Origin: Dehalococcoidia bacterium UBA1151
Lineage (GTDB): Bacteria; Chloroflexota; Dehalococcoidia; Lucifugimonadales; Lucifugimonadaceae
Length of the DNA: 30,963 nucleotides
Direction of reading: 5' to 3'
NCBI GenBank assembly: GCA_002311865.1
Contig: DBZV01000067.1
Span: 2,576 to 33,538 of the forward strand
This document shows, piece after piece, positions 6,707 to 16,100 of the stretch; the stretch's first letter is position 1, and each line of letters begins with the position of its first letter. Below the pieces are notes generated by a model. The model saw nothing but the letters and a program-made list of their open reading frames with translations. It was not told the origin of the DNA and made no database searches. The position numbers were made by a program, and so were the translations under genes.

Positions 6707-9700
6707 ATGATGGAACAGACCCAAAATCAGGATATCGATCAACCGAACGCCAACGCGTCCGGGCTGCCATCGCGCGATCCAACGGGCGCCTTTGCCATCC
6801 GGGCATTCGGCCGAAGACATCAGGTTGCGATTGCACTGTTCCTGGTTCTTTCGCTGGCGCTTTCACTTCGGCTGTACGGCATCAACTGGGATCAGGGCGG
6901 TCTCTTCCACCCGGATGAGCGCGCCATCCTCTTCAAGGTAAACGACCTCAGTTTTCCATCGGTAAGTGAAATCCCCGATCTTCTTGATGCCGATAAAAGC
7001 ACGCTAAACCCAAAGTGGTTCAGCTACGGAAGCTTGCCGATCTATCTCCTCAAGACAACTGAGTCACTGGCATCGCCGTTTATCGACTGGGACATCTTCG
7101 ATCTCCGGTATGTGGGTCGCTCGCTCTCAGCGATAACTGACACCGCAACCATAGCGATGATCTTCCTGTTAGCCCAAACGTGGTTAAGTAAACGGACGGC
7201 GTTGCTGGCGTCGTTGCTGGCTGCGCTATCGGTTATCAGCATCCAGTTGAGCCACTTCTTCACAGTGGATGTGTATCTCACTCTGTTTGGCACATCCGCG
7301 ATCTACTTCATGCTGCGCTATGCCCATTACGGGCACCTGAGACACGCGGCGCTGGCGGGAGCGCTGGTGGGCCTAGCGATCGCCACCAAGGCCAGCGCGC
7401 TGATCCTGATCGCGCCCCTTGGTTTTACGTTCTTCCTGTTTGCAATATCCCAGACAGGTGATCAGTTCGCGCTGGTCAGAGACAGAATCGATCTGATAAG
7501 GCGAGTGCAATGGGCTATGGTCGCCCTGGCCGCCGCAATTGTCGCGCTCATCGGCGTGCTCATCATCACGCAGCCCTACATGTTTCTAGACTGGGGAACG
7601 TACCAGGAGAGCGTGACCAAAGAGAGTGAGATGGTGCGCCGTATCATCGACTTTCCATACACGCGGCAGTACGTAGATACCCAAAAATATCTCTATCAGT
7701 TCTGGCAGCTTGGAACGTACGGCCTTGGGCCGGCACTTGGCATGTTCGGCTGGGCCGCGCTTGCCGCGGGCGGGATCTACACGCTTCGCACGCGGCGCAA
7801 ATTCGACCTGATCATCTTCTCATATCTGGTGCCCTACCTGCTCGTTACCGGTTGGTTTGAGGTCAAGTTCCTGCGCTACATGCTCCCGTTAGTGCCGTTC
7901 CTGGTCATCTACAGCGCGCGGTTACTGGAGTGGACCTCGCTGTGGATCAGAGAGTACCGACCAAATCTGCGATTCGCCGTGCCTGCGGTAACAGCTCTGC
8001 TGCTCGCCGCCACGGTTCACTACGCTCTGTCATACGAGACGATCTACGCCAGTGACCACCCGGCGCAGCAGACATCGCAATGGTTCAAAGACAATGCGCC
8101 ACAGGGCTCGTTGATTCTGAAGGAGCACTGGGAAGAGGGAATCCCGGGTCTTCCGCAATACTTCCGGGAAGAGATGGAGCTTTACAACCCCGATATTGAG
8201 TTCAAATTCACCCGCATCTCATCGCAGTTGTCCCGTGCCGACTACATCGTTTTCTACTCAAACCGCCTCTTCGCAACGCTCCCCCGGCTTGAGGAGCGAT
8301 ATCCGATCAGCACGATTTTCTATGAGCGCCTATTCACTGGCGCGCTCGGGTACGAGTTGGTTCACACCGCAAGCTCGGTGCCTTCGCTGCTGGGAGTTGC
8401 GTACGACGATGATACCTTCGGTCGGACCGATCTTGGAGAGCCCAACGGCTACGAAGGCATCGATTCAGCCATCGGCACAGTCAGCTTCGGCTGGGCGGAC
8501 GAGAGCTTCTACGTCTACGACCACCCCAAGACGCTAGTGTTCCAGAACATCGACCGACTGGGCCAGCAGGAGCTGTTCCAGAGAATCAATGCCGAAGTAC
8601 CCGAACAGCGGCGGCCGATAGGACTGCTGATCGCAGATGATGATCTGGAGCAGCAACGCTCAGGCGGTACGCTTTCCGAGATCATCACATTTGGAACCGG
8701 CACAGCATGGATATCGTGGCTCGTCTGGCTGGTCGCCGTCCAGATCATCGGCTTCCTGGCACTCCCGCTCAGCCTGTTTATTTTCAAGCCGCTCGCCAGC
8801 CGCGGCTATCTGCTCTCTAAGATTCTGGGGCTCCTGATCGTTTCGTTCCTGGCTTGGCTCATGGCCAGCGTCGAGATACTGACGTTCTCAAGGGGCTCCG
8901 TACTGGTGTCCATGCTGATCCTGGCTGCGATATCAGCGGCTATCGCGTGGCGAAATATGGATGAGATGGTGGCGTGGTGGCGGGAGAACCGGCGACTGAT
9001 TCTCATCATGGAAGCGCTGTTTCTGACTTCGTTCCTCGTGTTTCTCATGATCCGCGCGGCGAATCCCGACCTGTGGCATCCCTACCGGGGTGGCGAGAAA
9101 CCGATGGACTTCGCGTATCTCAACGCCGTGACACGCTCGACCGTAATGCCACCGTTCGACCCGTGGTTCTCAGGCGGCTATCTGAACTACTACTACTTCG
9201 GTCAGTTCGTGGTCGCATCCATGATTCGCCTCACAGGAGTTGCACCGGCGGTTGCCTACAATCTGGCAATCCCAATGCTGTTCGCGCTGACCGCGGGCGC
9301 CGTGTTTACGCTCGTGTACGCTTTGGCGGAAGGCTCTCGAAAAGCGATGCACGGCGCAGCTACCCTGGCACGTGGGCCAGTGATAGCAGGGGTCGTCGGA
9401 GTTGTCTTCATCCTCGTCGCTGGAAACCTGGATGGTTTTGTCCAGATCTCTGAAGGATTCCGGCGGGTTCTGTTCGACGGCCTGCCATTCGGCTCGTTCG
9501 ACTACTGGCGTAGCTCGAGGATGTTCGCGGCTGGCTCGCCCGGTAACGAGATCACCGAGTTCCCATTCTTCACATTCCTTTTTGCCGACCTCCATGCCCA
9601 CCTGATCGCCATTCCGTTCACATTGCTGGCACTGGCGCTGGCCATCTCGCTCTACTTGCGGACCCAAATCAGCAGCACCACCTGGCTTGAGCATTGGGGT

Positions 9701-11080
9701 GGGGCAGTCGTGCTGGGGTTAGCCGTGGGCGCGCTGCGAATCATGAATGCGTGGGACTGGCCCGTCTACCTTGCACTTGCCGGCGGAGCAATCGTCATTG
9801 GACATCTACTCACAGCGCATCAGCCGCTCCGATGGCGGCTCACACATGGCGCCGCGATCGGAATCGTGACCCTTGTCGTCAGCCACTATGCCTACCTTCC
9901 ATTCCATGAAAATTTTGAGCTTTTCAACGATGGCATTGAGCAGAGCTCATGGCAGACATCGGTCTGGCGCTACTGGTACATCCACGCCCCCTTCATGCTG
10001 CTTATTATTGGCTACGTGGCGTGGCAGGGCAGACTTGCAGTCGCTGGACTACTCAGTGCTCTCGACGCTTCTCCAAAAGTTGCCGCCATATTCGGGGTGC
10101 CAATAGTCGGACTGCTGATCGGGTTTGGCATTTACGGATATTCAACTGTGGCGTTTACAGCCGCGCTGATCGTTACACTGCTGCTCATAGTTGTGGCCAG
10201 ATTGATAACGCCCGTACCAGGCTATCGCTTCGAGATCTTGGCGATCGCATTGGCCATCGCCGCACTTGGCATTGGAGCGGGTGTCGATCTGATCACCGTG
10301 AAGGGCGATATCGCCCGATTGAACACGGTGTTCAAGTTCTACTTGCAGGCGTGGATACTGATGGGGCTCGCTTCCACATACTTCGGCTGGAGGCTCGCGG
10401 AGGCCGGAGCTTTCTCACTGCGAGATTTCAAACGCTCCCCGTGGCAGAAACGCGGCATTGGCAAGGTATCGTTTGCATTCAGCGACGTTTCGAGACGCAT
10501 ATGGATGGCCGGGATTGGCATCGTCGCAGTGGGAATCATGATCTACCCGGTGATGGGTACACAGGTGCGGCTGCGTGATCGGTTCAATACCAGTGGCATC
10601 GGGCTTGACGGCCTCGCCTACATGGAAACAGCCGTCCAGTTCGAGAAGGATCGGGCCATCCCGCTGATCTACGATCTCGCTGCCATCAAGTGGTTGCAAA
10701 GTAACGTGGAAGGCTCGCCCGTAATCGTTGAAGGACTGACTGATCTGTACCACCTGGGTAACCGAGTTTCGATCAACACCGGCTTGCCATCAATCGTGGG
10801 ATGGGACTGGCATCAGCGACAACAACGGGTCGGTTATGCAGATGCCGTCACCGCACGTCGATTTGATGTCGACCGCATCTATGAGACCGCCCAGCCGGAC
10901 GAGGCGATTCGGCTAATGCGCAAGTACGACGCCCGTTTCCTCATTGTTGGAATACTGGAGCGCGTGCAGTATTCCGAGGATGGCATCGCGAAGTTCGAGT
11001 CCATGGAAGAGTGGGACCTGTTCCCGATCTACATGAACGAAGAGGTCATAATTTACGAGTTCCGAGACAGCAACGCCTGA
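6707..11080 (+). CDS. GT39-like glycosyltransferase fused to DUF2298 (Chlor_Arch_YYY) membrane protein
   Basis: A very large (1457-residue) polytopic membrane protein. The N-terminal half resembles GT39/PMT/ArnT lipid-linked sugar transferases: a first membrane helix at about 39-57 is followed by an outer loop, 'WDQGGLFHPDERAIL', with D62 and the acidic pair D70-E71 typical of the catalytic loop, then many hydrophobic helices to about 460 and a soluble stretch to about 670. The C-terminal half (about 690-1457) is a DUF2298/YYY domain: 'GGYLNYYYFGQF' holds Y828-Y830, followed by 'FADLHAHLIAIPFT', 'MNAWDWPVY', 'NTVFKFYLQAW' and 'VGWDWHQRQQR'. The likely role is transfer of a sugar from a lipid carrier to an envelope acceptor on the outer face. 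Acceptor and sugar are unknown. No strong Shine-Dalgarno is seen, and ATG 6710 is an equal start. It ends three bases from hpf, which is convergent. Confidence 0.85.
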   Translation: MMEQTQNQDIDQPNANASGLPSRDPTGAFAIRAFGRRHQVAIALFLVLSLALSLRLYGINWDQGGLFHPDERAILFKVNDLSFPSVSEIPDLLDADKSTLNPKWFSYGSLPIYLLKTTESLASPFIDWDIFDLRYVGRSLSAITDTATIAMIFLLAQTWLSKRTALLASLLAALSVISIQLSHFFTVDVYLTLFGTSAIYFMLRYAHYGHLRHAALAGALVGLAIATKASALILIAPLGFTFFLFAISQTGDQFALVRDRIDLIRRVQWAMVALAAAIVALIGVLIITQPYMFLDWGTYQESVTKESEMVRRIIDFPYTRQYVDTQKYLYQFWQLGTYGLGPALGMFGWAALAAGGIYTLRTRRKFDLIIFSYLVPYLLVTGWFEVKFLRYMLPLVPFLVIYSARLLEWTSLWIREYRPNLRFAVPAVTALLLAATVHYALSYETIYASDHPAQQTSQWFKDNAPQGSLILKEHWEEGIPGLPQYFREEMELYNPDIEFKFTRISSQLSRADYIVFYSNRLFATLPRLEERYPISTIFYERLFTGALGYELVHTASSVPSLLGVAYDDDTFGRTDLGEPNGYEGIDSAIGTVSFGWADESFYVYDHPKTLVFQNIDRLGQQELFQRINAEVPEQRRPIGLLIADDDLEQQRSGGTLSEIITFGTGTAWISWLVWLVAVQIIGFLALPLSLFIFKPLASRGYLLSKILGLLIVSFLAWLMASVEILTFSRGSVLVSMLILAAISAAIAWRNMDEMVAWWRENRRLILIMEALFLTSFLVFLMIRAANPDLWHPYRGGEKPMDFAYLNAVTRSTVMPPFDPWFSGGYLNYYYFGQFVVASMIRLTGVAPAVAYNLAIPMLFALTAGAVFTLVYALAEGSRKAMHGAATLARGPVIAGVVGVVFILVAGNLDGFVQISEGFRRVLFDGLPFGSFDYWRSSRMFAAGSPGNEITEFPFFTFLFADLHAHLIAIPFTLLALALAISLYLRTQISSTTWLEHWGGAVVLGLAVGALRIMNAWDWPVYLALAGGAIVIGHLLTAHQPLRWRLTHGAAIGIVTLVVSHYAYLPFHENFELFNDGIEQSSWQTSVWRYWYIHAPFMLLIIGYVAWQGRLAVAGLLSALDASPKVAAIFGVPIVGLLIGFGIYGYSTVAFTAALIVTLLLIVVARLITPVPGYRFEILAIALAIAALGIGAGVDLITVKGDIARLNTVFKFYLQAWILMGLASTYFGWRLAEAGAFSLRDFKRSPWQKRGIGKVSFAFSDVSRRIWMAGIGIVAVGIMIYPVMGTQVRLRDRFNTSGIGLDGLAYMETAVQFEKDRAIPLIYDLAAIKWLQSNVEGSPVIVEGLTDLYHLGNRVSINTGLPSIVGWDWHQRQQRVGYADAVTARRFDVDRIYETAQPDEAIRLMRKYDARFLIVGILERVQYSEDGIAKFESMEEWDLFPIYMNEEVIIYEFRDSNA

Positions 11081-11083
11081 TAA

Positions 11084-11647
11084 TTACTCTTCGGGAATAA
11101 TCAGTCCGTAATCACCATCATGTCGCTTGTAAACCACATTCGCCTCACCTGACTCAATGTTGGTAAACAGGTAGAAGCCGTGGCCCAGCAGATCCATCTG
11201 TGCTGCCGCCTCCTGAACTGACAATCTGGTCATCTTGTGGCGCTTCTCACGTACCAGCGCTCCATCTTCCAGCACTTCCGGTTCCGGATCATCAACGTCG
11301 GCCAACTGTGCGAGCACCTGCTCCTCAAGTTCGCTCAACCCGGACCCGCGACGCGTGCGCTTCGTCGTGTAGCGCCTTATCTGGCGATCCAGAACGTCCG
11401 TAACCTTGTCAATTGCTATGTGGAGCGTTTCACCCCTCTCTTCCGCTCTCAGCAACGTGCCCTTAAGGTCGGCGGTAATCTCGGCAATAAATCGCTCATC
11501 AGGACGACGAGCATTCTCGTGTCTCACGACGAGTCTCGCAGGCACGGAATACCTTAATCGCCGATCCAATTTGGCCAACCGTTTGCGCGCGTAAACGTCA
11601 ACGCTATCGGTCATGTCGAATCCTCTGGCGGTTATGGTCAGCTCCAT
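11084..11647 (-). CDS. hpf: Ribosome hibernation promoting factor, long form
   Basis: A 187-residue long-form HPF. The N-terminal S30AE/YfiA domain (1-100) begins 'MELTITARGFDMTDSVDVYA' and includes 'RLAKLDRRLRY' and 'RRPDERFIAEITADLKG'. A charged linker (about 100-130) leads to the C-terminal dimerisation domain 'KMTRLSVQEAAAQMDLLG', 'HGFYLFTNIESGEANVVYKR', 'DGDYGLIIPEE'. Family knowledge: the N-domain binds the 30S decoding region and the C-domain joins two 70S ribosomes into inactive 100S dimers during starvation. The start ATG 11647 is backed by a strong GGGAGGAA Shine-Dalgarno in the complement of 11648-11660. A GC-rich hairpin lies directly upstream of it. The gene is divergent from comF. 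Confidence 0.95.
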   Translation of the reverse strand: MELTITARGFDMTDSVDVYARKRLAKLDRRLRYSVPARLVVRHENARRPDERFIAEITADLKGTLLRAEERGETLHIAIDKVTDVLDRQIRRYTTKRTRRGSGLSELEEQVLAQLADVDDPEPEVLEDGALVREKRHKMTRLSVQEAAAQMDLLGHGFYLFTNIESGEANVVYKRHDGDYGLIIPEE

Positions 11648-11664
11648 GCGATTCCTCCCTGAAT

Positions 11665-11681
11665 CTCGCCTCTCTGGCGAG
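11665..11681 (-). promoter_or_regulatory. Hairpin in the hpf 5' leader
   Basis: CTCGCC (11665-11670) and GGCGAG (11676-11681) form a perfect six-pair GC-rich stem around a five-base loop. It lies directly upstream of the hpf Shine-Dalgarno, so in the hpf transcript it could modulate ribosome access or mRNA stability. On the plus strand the same bases lie upstream of the comF promoter candidate. Confidence 0.4.
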
Positions 11682-11706
11682 GTGATAATTTATCGACATC
11701 AGTCAC

Positions 11707-11735
11707 TTGCCCCGCTACTCGTTCAATATTACGAT
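11707..11735 (+). promoter_or_regulatory. Candidate sigma-70-type promoter for comF
   Basis: TTGCCC (11707-11712) and TACGAT (11730-11735) each match four of six consensus bases and are separated by exactly 17 bases. The predicted transcription start near 11742 lies just upstream of both possible comF start codons (11754, 11775). This position supports a start downstream of the hpf overlap. Confidence 0.4.
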
Positions 11736-11753
11736 GCTCAAACTTATTCCAAA

Positions 11754-12449
11754 GTGAAATCATTTGAGAATTTGGTGAAGATTTCAGTAGCACCTGCGGT
11801 TGAGACAGCCCTCGAACTTCTGTTCCCGGCTCACTGCGTCCACTGCGGCGCCAATGGCGAGCTTCTTTGTGAGCTGTGCATCCTGAGTCTTTCGCCGTAT
11901 CCAGACGCCGCTTGCTCGAAGTGCGGAGTGCTGACGCATGGACCAGACTTGTGTGAGCGATGCGCCGCGGACCCGCCCGCCATCACTCGCCTGATCGCCG
12001 CGTATCAATTCGACGATATCGCACGCGATGCTGTCCACGCCCTGAAGTACGACGACATCAGAGCGCTATCTCCTATTCTTGGGACGCTGCTCAGCGAGTC
12101 CCTGATTGGACGACGCAGGACACCAGACGTGATCGTTCCCGTGCCACTGCATTCGGGGCGGCTCAAAGAGCGCGGCTTCAACCAGGCGGAAGCGCTATCG
12201 AATCGAGTGGGGGAGTTGCTCGGAGTGCCGGTCGATAACAGTATTCTCAAGCGCAGAGTGAACATTCCGCACCAGACCCGTCTTGGCCTTGAATCTCGCC
12301 AGCGAAACGTTCGAGATGCCTTGGAGGCGCGACAACTCGCAGACGGCATGCACATAATGCTGATCGACGACGTAACCACAACTGGCAGCACCCTCAAGAT
12401 CGCAGGTGCGGCTCGAGTGGACGCCGCCGTGTTCGCCAAAGAGGCGTAG
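11754..12449 (+). CDS. comF: ComF family phosphoribosyltransferase
   Basis: About 231 residues. An N-terminal zinc-finger region has four Cys pairs ('CVHCG', 'CELC', 'CSKCG', 'CERC'), followed by the double-zinc phosphoribosyltransferase fold: 'ALKYDDIRALSPILG', 'DVIVPVPLHSGRLKERGFNQA', and the PRPP-binding motif 'IMLIDDVTTTGSTL'. This order is diagnostic for ComF/GntX proteins, linked to DNA uptake in competent bacteria; many noncompetent species have them too. The C-terminus is slightly short. The open frame reaches back to 11613, but that part overlaps hpf and is not ComF-like. GTG 11754 and GTG 11775 are both possible; neither has a strong Shine-Dalgarno. It overlaps the HAD gene by one base (TAGTG), suggesting coupling. 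Confidence 0.85.
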   Translation: MKSFENLVKISVAPAVETALELLFPAHCVHCGANGELLCELCILSLSPYPDAACSKCGVLTHGPDLCERCAADPPAITRLIAAYQFDDIARDAVHALKYDDIRALSPILGTLLSESLIGRRRTPDVIVPVPLHSGRLKERGFNQAEALSNRVGELLGVPVDNSILKRRVNIPHQTRLGLESRQRNVRDALEARQLADGMHIMLIDDVTTTGSTLKIAGAARVDAAVFAKEA

Positions 12450-13174
12450 TGAGCCCGGCACGGTACAAGGCGGTGTTATTCGATCTCTACGGCACGCTGG
12501 CAGGGTTTGATCCGCCGCGTGAGCAGATTCAGATCATCGCCGGAAGATTGCATGGCATCGAATTGGACCCTGAGGGAGTCCTCGAGGGCTACACCGAAGC
12601 TGACGAATTTATGTCCGCTCAGAACGCTGTGGCGCCGATGAGGAAGATGAATGTGGAAGAACTTGCCAGCTTTTTCGCCATATATGAACAGATCATCCTC
12701 CGGCATGGTGGTCACGAGGTTGAGCTAGAAACGGCAGGTGAGATCTGGGCAACCGTTCGCAAACAGGAATATGGATTAACACCATTCGCCGACACCATTC
12801 CCGTGCTGGATCGGTTGCGAGAGTCTGGTCGAACGGTGGGTGTGGTCTCAAACATGTCTGATTCCGGGGATAAGATAGCCAGGCAGGTTGGCCTTTCGGA
12901 TCACATCGACTTCCTCATCACTTCCCGGGACGCCGGCGCAAACAAGCCGCACGCACCAATATTCCTCCAATCGCTTGAGCGAGCCAATTGCACGCCAGAT
13001 GAAGCCATCCTTATTGGCGATTCCATCGACTCAGACGTTGAAGGCGCGTTCGCAGTTGGAATCAAACCAATCCTGATCGACAGGGACCACCGATACGGTA
13101 GTTACAAGACGCACCCAAGAATCACGTCGCTGAACGAACTGGAAGCGTTGCTGAATAAACTGGAAGATAGCTAG
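12449..13174 (+). CDS. HAD-superfamily hydrolase (subfamily IA)
   Basis: A 241-residue haloacid-dehalogenase-superfamily protein with motif I 'VLFDLYGTL' (nucleophile D12), motif II 'VVSNMSDSG', motif III lysine in 'ANKPHAPIF', and motif IV 'ILIGDSIDSDVEGA'. An alpha-helical cap sits between motifs I and II (about 20-95). The residue two after the nucleophile is Tyr14 rather than the Asp general acid of most phosphatases, as in L-2-haloacid dehalogenases; motif IV, however, is the Mg2+-phosphatase type and the dehalogenase Tyr after motif III is Phe here. A phosphatase of unknown substrate is therefore the safer call. The start is GTG 12449, overlapping comF. Its TAG stop shares the palindrome CTAG with the convergent mfd stop. 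Confidence 0.85.
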   Translation: MSPARYKAVLFDLYGTLAGFDPPREQIQIIAGRLHGIELDPEGVLEGYTEADEFMSAQNAVAPMRKMNVEELASFFAIYEQIILRHGGHEVELETAGEIWATVRKQEYGLTPFADTIPVLDRLRESGRTVGVVSNMSDSGDKIARQVGLSDHIDFLITSRDAGANKPHAPIFLQSLERANCTPDEAILIGDSIDSDVEGAFAVGIKPILIDRDHRYGSYKTHPRITSLNELEALLNKLEDS

Positions 13175-16100
13175 TCGAGGGGAGCCAGTACCCCTGCGGC
13201 CTGCATCATCTGAAGCGCCCGCTCTCGGAACTCAACGATCTGCTCCAGCGTCCAGAAAAGCTCTTCCAGCCAATCCTCATCGTTCCTGTCCAGTTCCAGC
13301 CTTATCTGCATATGGCCAACGTCCACGCCGCGCCCCAGAGCCTTTCTTAGCGCCTCCCTCGCACCGCCGGTAGGATCAGCCAGGTTCAACGTGAGCCTGG
13401 TGGGGCTGCTTGTGATGCTGACAACGTTGGCCGCTTCACACCACGCACGTGCGCGCACCGAGGCAAGCAGCAACTCAGCCGGGACGGGCAGGGGGCCAAA
13501 CCGGTCTTCCAACTCCCGTTCCATCTCATCAATCGCCGCCTCATCCTTGATCACGGCGATGCGCTGGTACACGGTGAGGCGCTCAGTGAGGTCTTCTATA
13601 TACGTGTATGGCAACTGTGCATCGACGCCAAGATCGATATTCACGAGCGAGAATTCAGGCACCCGGGGCGCCTCATCGTCGCCCGAATCACCGGACTTGA
13701 GAGCCGCCACTGCCTGGGCCAGTAATTTGGTGTAAAGATCAAAGCCAATCGCCGCTATCTGACCACTCTGTTCAGCGCCCAAAATGTTGCCCGCACCACG
13801 GATTTCCAGGTCACGCATCGCGATCTGGTAGCCGGCGCCAAGTTCCGTGGCCAATGCGATGGTCTGAAGCCGCTGCTCAGCCGCCTCAGTCAGCGAGCGG
13901 CCTTTGTCGATCAAGAAATAGGAGTAGGCCCGGCGAGCACCACGTCCAATGCGGCCTCTGAGCTGGTAAAGCTGTGACAGCCCGAAGCGATCTGAGCGGT
14001 CGACGATCAGTGTGTTGACGTTGGGCAGATCAAGGCCCGACTCGATGATGGTAGTGCAAATCAGAACGTCAAATTGATGATCTGAGAACTCCTTCATTAC
14101 GGTCTCAAGTTCTCGTTCGTCCATTTGACCATGGCCGATGCCAATGCGGGCCTCAGGGACCAGTTTCATGACCTTTGACGCGAAGTAGTCGATCGTCTTT
14201 ACCCGATTGTGGACATAGAAGACTTGTCCACCGCGGTCCAGTTCGCGAAGAATCGCTTCACGCACCAGTTCCTGACTCTCTTCGGTCACAAAAGTCTTGA
14301 TGGGCAAACGATCTTCCGGTGGCGTCTCAATGGTGCTCATGTCCCGAACCCCAGAGAGCGATAGATACAGTGTTCGGGGGATTGGAGTCGCGCTCATGGC
14401 CATCACATCCACTTCGTGGCGCATCCGCTTCATTCGCTCTTTGTGCGAAACCCCGAAGCGATGCTCCTCATCGATGATCACAAGACCCAGGTTCTTAAAC
14501 TGCACATCACGCTGCAAGATGCGATGCGTTCCAATGACAATGTCAACCGCACCGGACCGGAGCCCCGCCAGCGTCTTCCTCTGATCTTCATCGCCAACCA
14601 GTCGGCTCATCGCCGCCACCTTCACCGGGAACCCGCTCAATCGCTCGATAAACGTCGATGCATGCTGCGCGGCCAGGATGGTGGTAGGGACGAGGATGGC
14701 GACCTGCCGCCCCGCTTGCACCGTCTTGAACGCAGCTCTCATCGCCACTTCCGTCTTCCCGTAGCCCACATCGCCGCTCACAAGGCGGTCCATAGGCTTG
14801 CGAGCCTCCATATCGACTTTCACTTCAGCAATTGCTCTGAGTTGGTCGGGCGTCTCCTCAAATTCAAATGACGCCTCCATCTGGTCCTGCCACGGTGTAT
14901 CTGGACCGGTAGAGAAGCCACTGGATACTTCTCTGGCGGCGTAGAGAGCTATCAACTCTCCTGCCATCTGCTCGGTGAGCCGCTTCGCCCTCGCCTTGGC
15001 CCGAGTCCACTCCTGGGTACCCAGACGCGTCAATCGGGGAGGCGAGTCGCTTGAACCGTGGTAAGGAGACAGCCGGTCTAACTGCTCCATCGGCACGAAG
15101 AGCTTGTCGCCCTCCGCATACTCAATAACCATGTACTCCCGCTTTGTCTCGCCCTCAATCTCGGTAGTGCCGGTGAATCGGCCAATTCCATGTTCAATAT
15201 GGACAAGGAACACGCCCTCTTTGAGATCCTGCAATCGAGCGGCGCGCCGAGCGCGACGTCTTCGGATTGGGCGCTGATCTCGGGTTACGCCGAACACTTC
15301 GGAGTCGGTCAAAACCATAAGGCGCTCGTGCCCGCCCGATTCAAATATGAATCCATTGCGCAGATAGCCGGGCACAATGGTGACGCTGCCGTGTGCAGGG
15401 GTTGCGGTCAGCCCATCCAGAGCCTTCGCCTCAATTCCTCGCTCATCGGCCAGTTCAACCAGTCTGCCGCCATGTCGAGACAGAATCACGGTGGGCGTTT
15501 TGGCCTGCACCCGCTCCCCAATCGCTCCCCAGAGCAGATCGGGGGAGGTGCCGGTGACAGGTGTTTGCGCAAACGGAAGTCGTGGGACGCCGCCGGGCAT
15601 CTCTTCGGTCAAGCCCCAGAGTGAAATCTTCAAAAGTCGGCGTGACGCGTTAATCGCGTCTGCCAGCAGGCCCCAGTCCATGTGGGCATTGGGGAATGAG
15701 CGCGGGATTTCGCCTCTGGTCTCTTTGACCTCGCGCTGACGCAGAAGTCGACGGTTAGATATTTTGGCATTCTCCTCGCACTCAGACGGGCGCACCACAA
15801 TTACCACTGCAGATTCAGGAACGTAGTCAAAGAACGACCCCGAGTTCACAAATCCGGAGTAGAGCTCGATACCGTCGATGCGATCGTTATCCTTGATCCG
15901 ACCCAGCTCTTCAACAATGCGGTCGCTAATCTGCGGATCAACGCGATTGAAATCGAGAGCCGAGATGAAATCATCGATTTCATCTCCTGGGGTGAGAGAG
16001 GGCAGCATATCGCGCGCCGGAATGATTTCAACATTCTTCAATATCTGCGTGGATCGCTGCGACTCTGGATCAAACTCACGAATGCTCTCGATCTCATCCC

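Noticed and set aside
9170..9694. A 174-codon minus-strand open frame within the GT39-DUF2298 gene
   Set aside because: Its translation is low in hydrophobic residues and lies over highly conserved YYY-domain codons on the other strand.
9949..10578. A 209-codon plus-strand open frame in another frame of the GT39-DUF2298 gene
   Set aside because: A shadow frame rich in Arg and His, with no Shine-Dalgarno or domain; the main frame carries the conserved motifs.
12449..13174. L-2-haloacid dehalogenase
   Set aside because: Motif I resembles it, but the Tyr after motif III is Phe and motif IV is GDSIDSD rather than the dehalogenase SSNxxD pattern.
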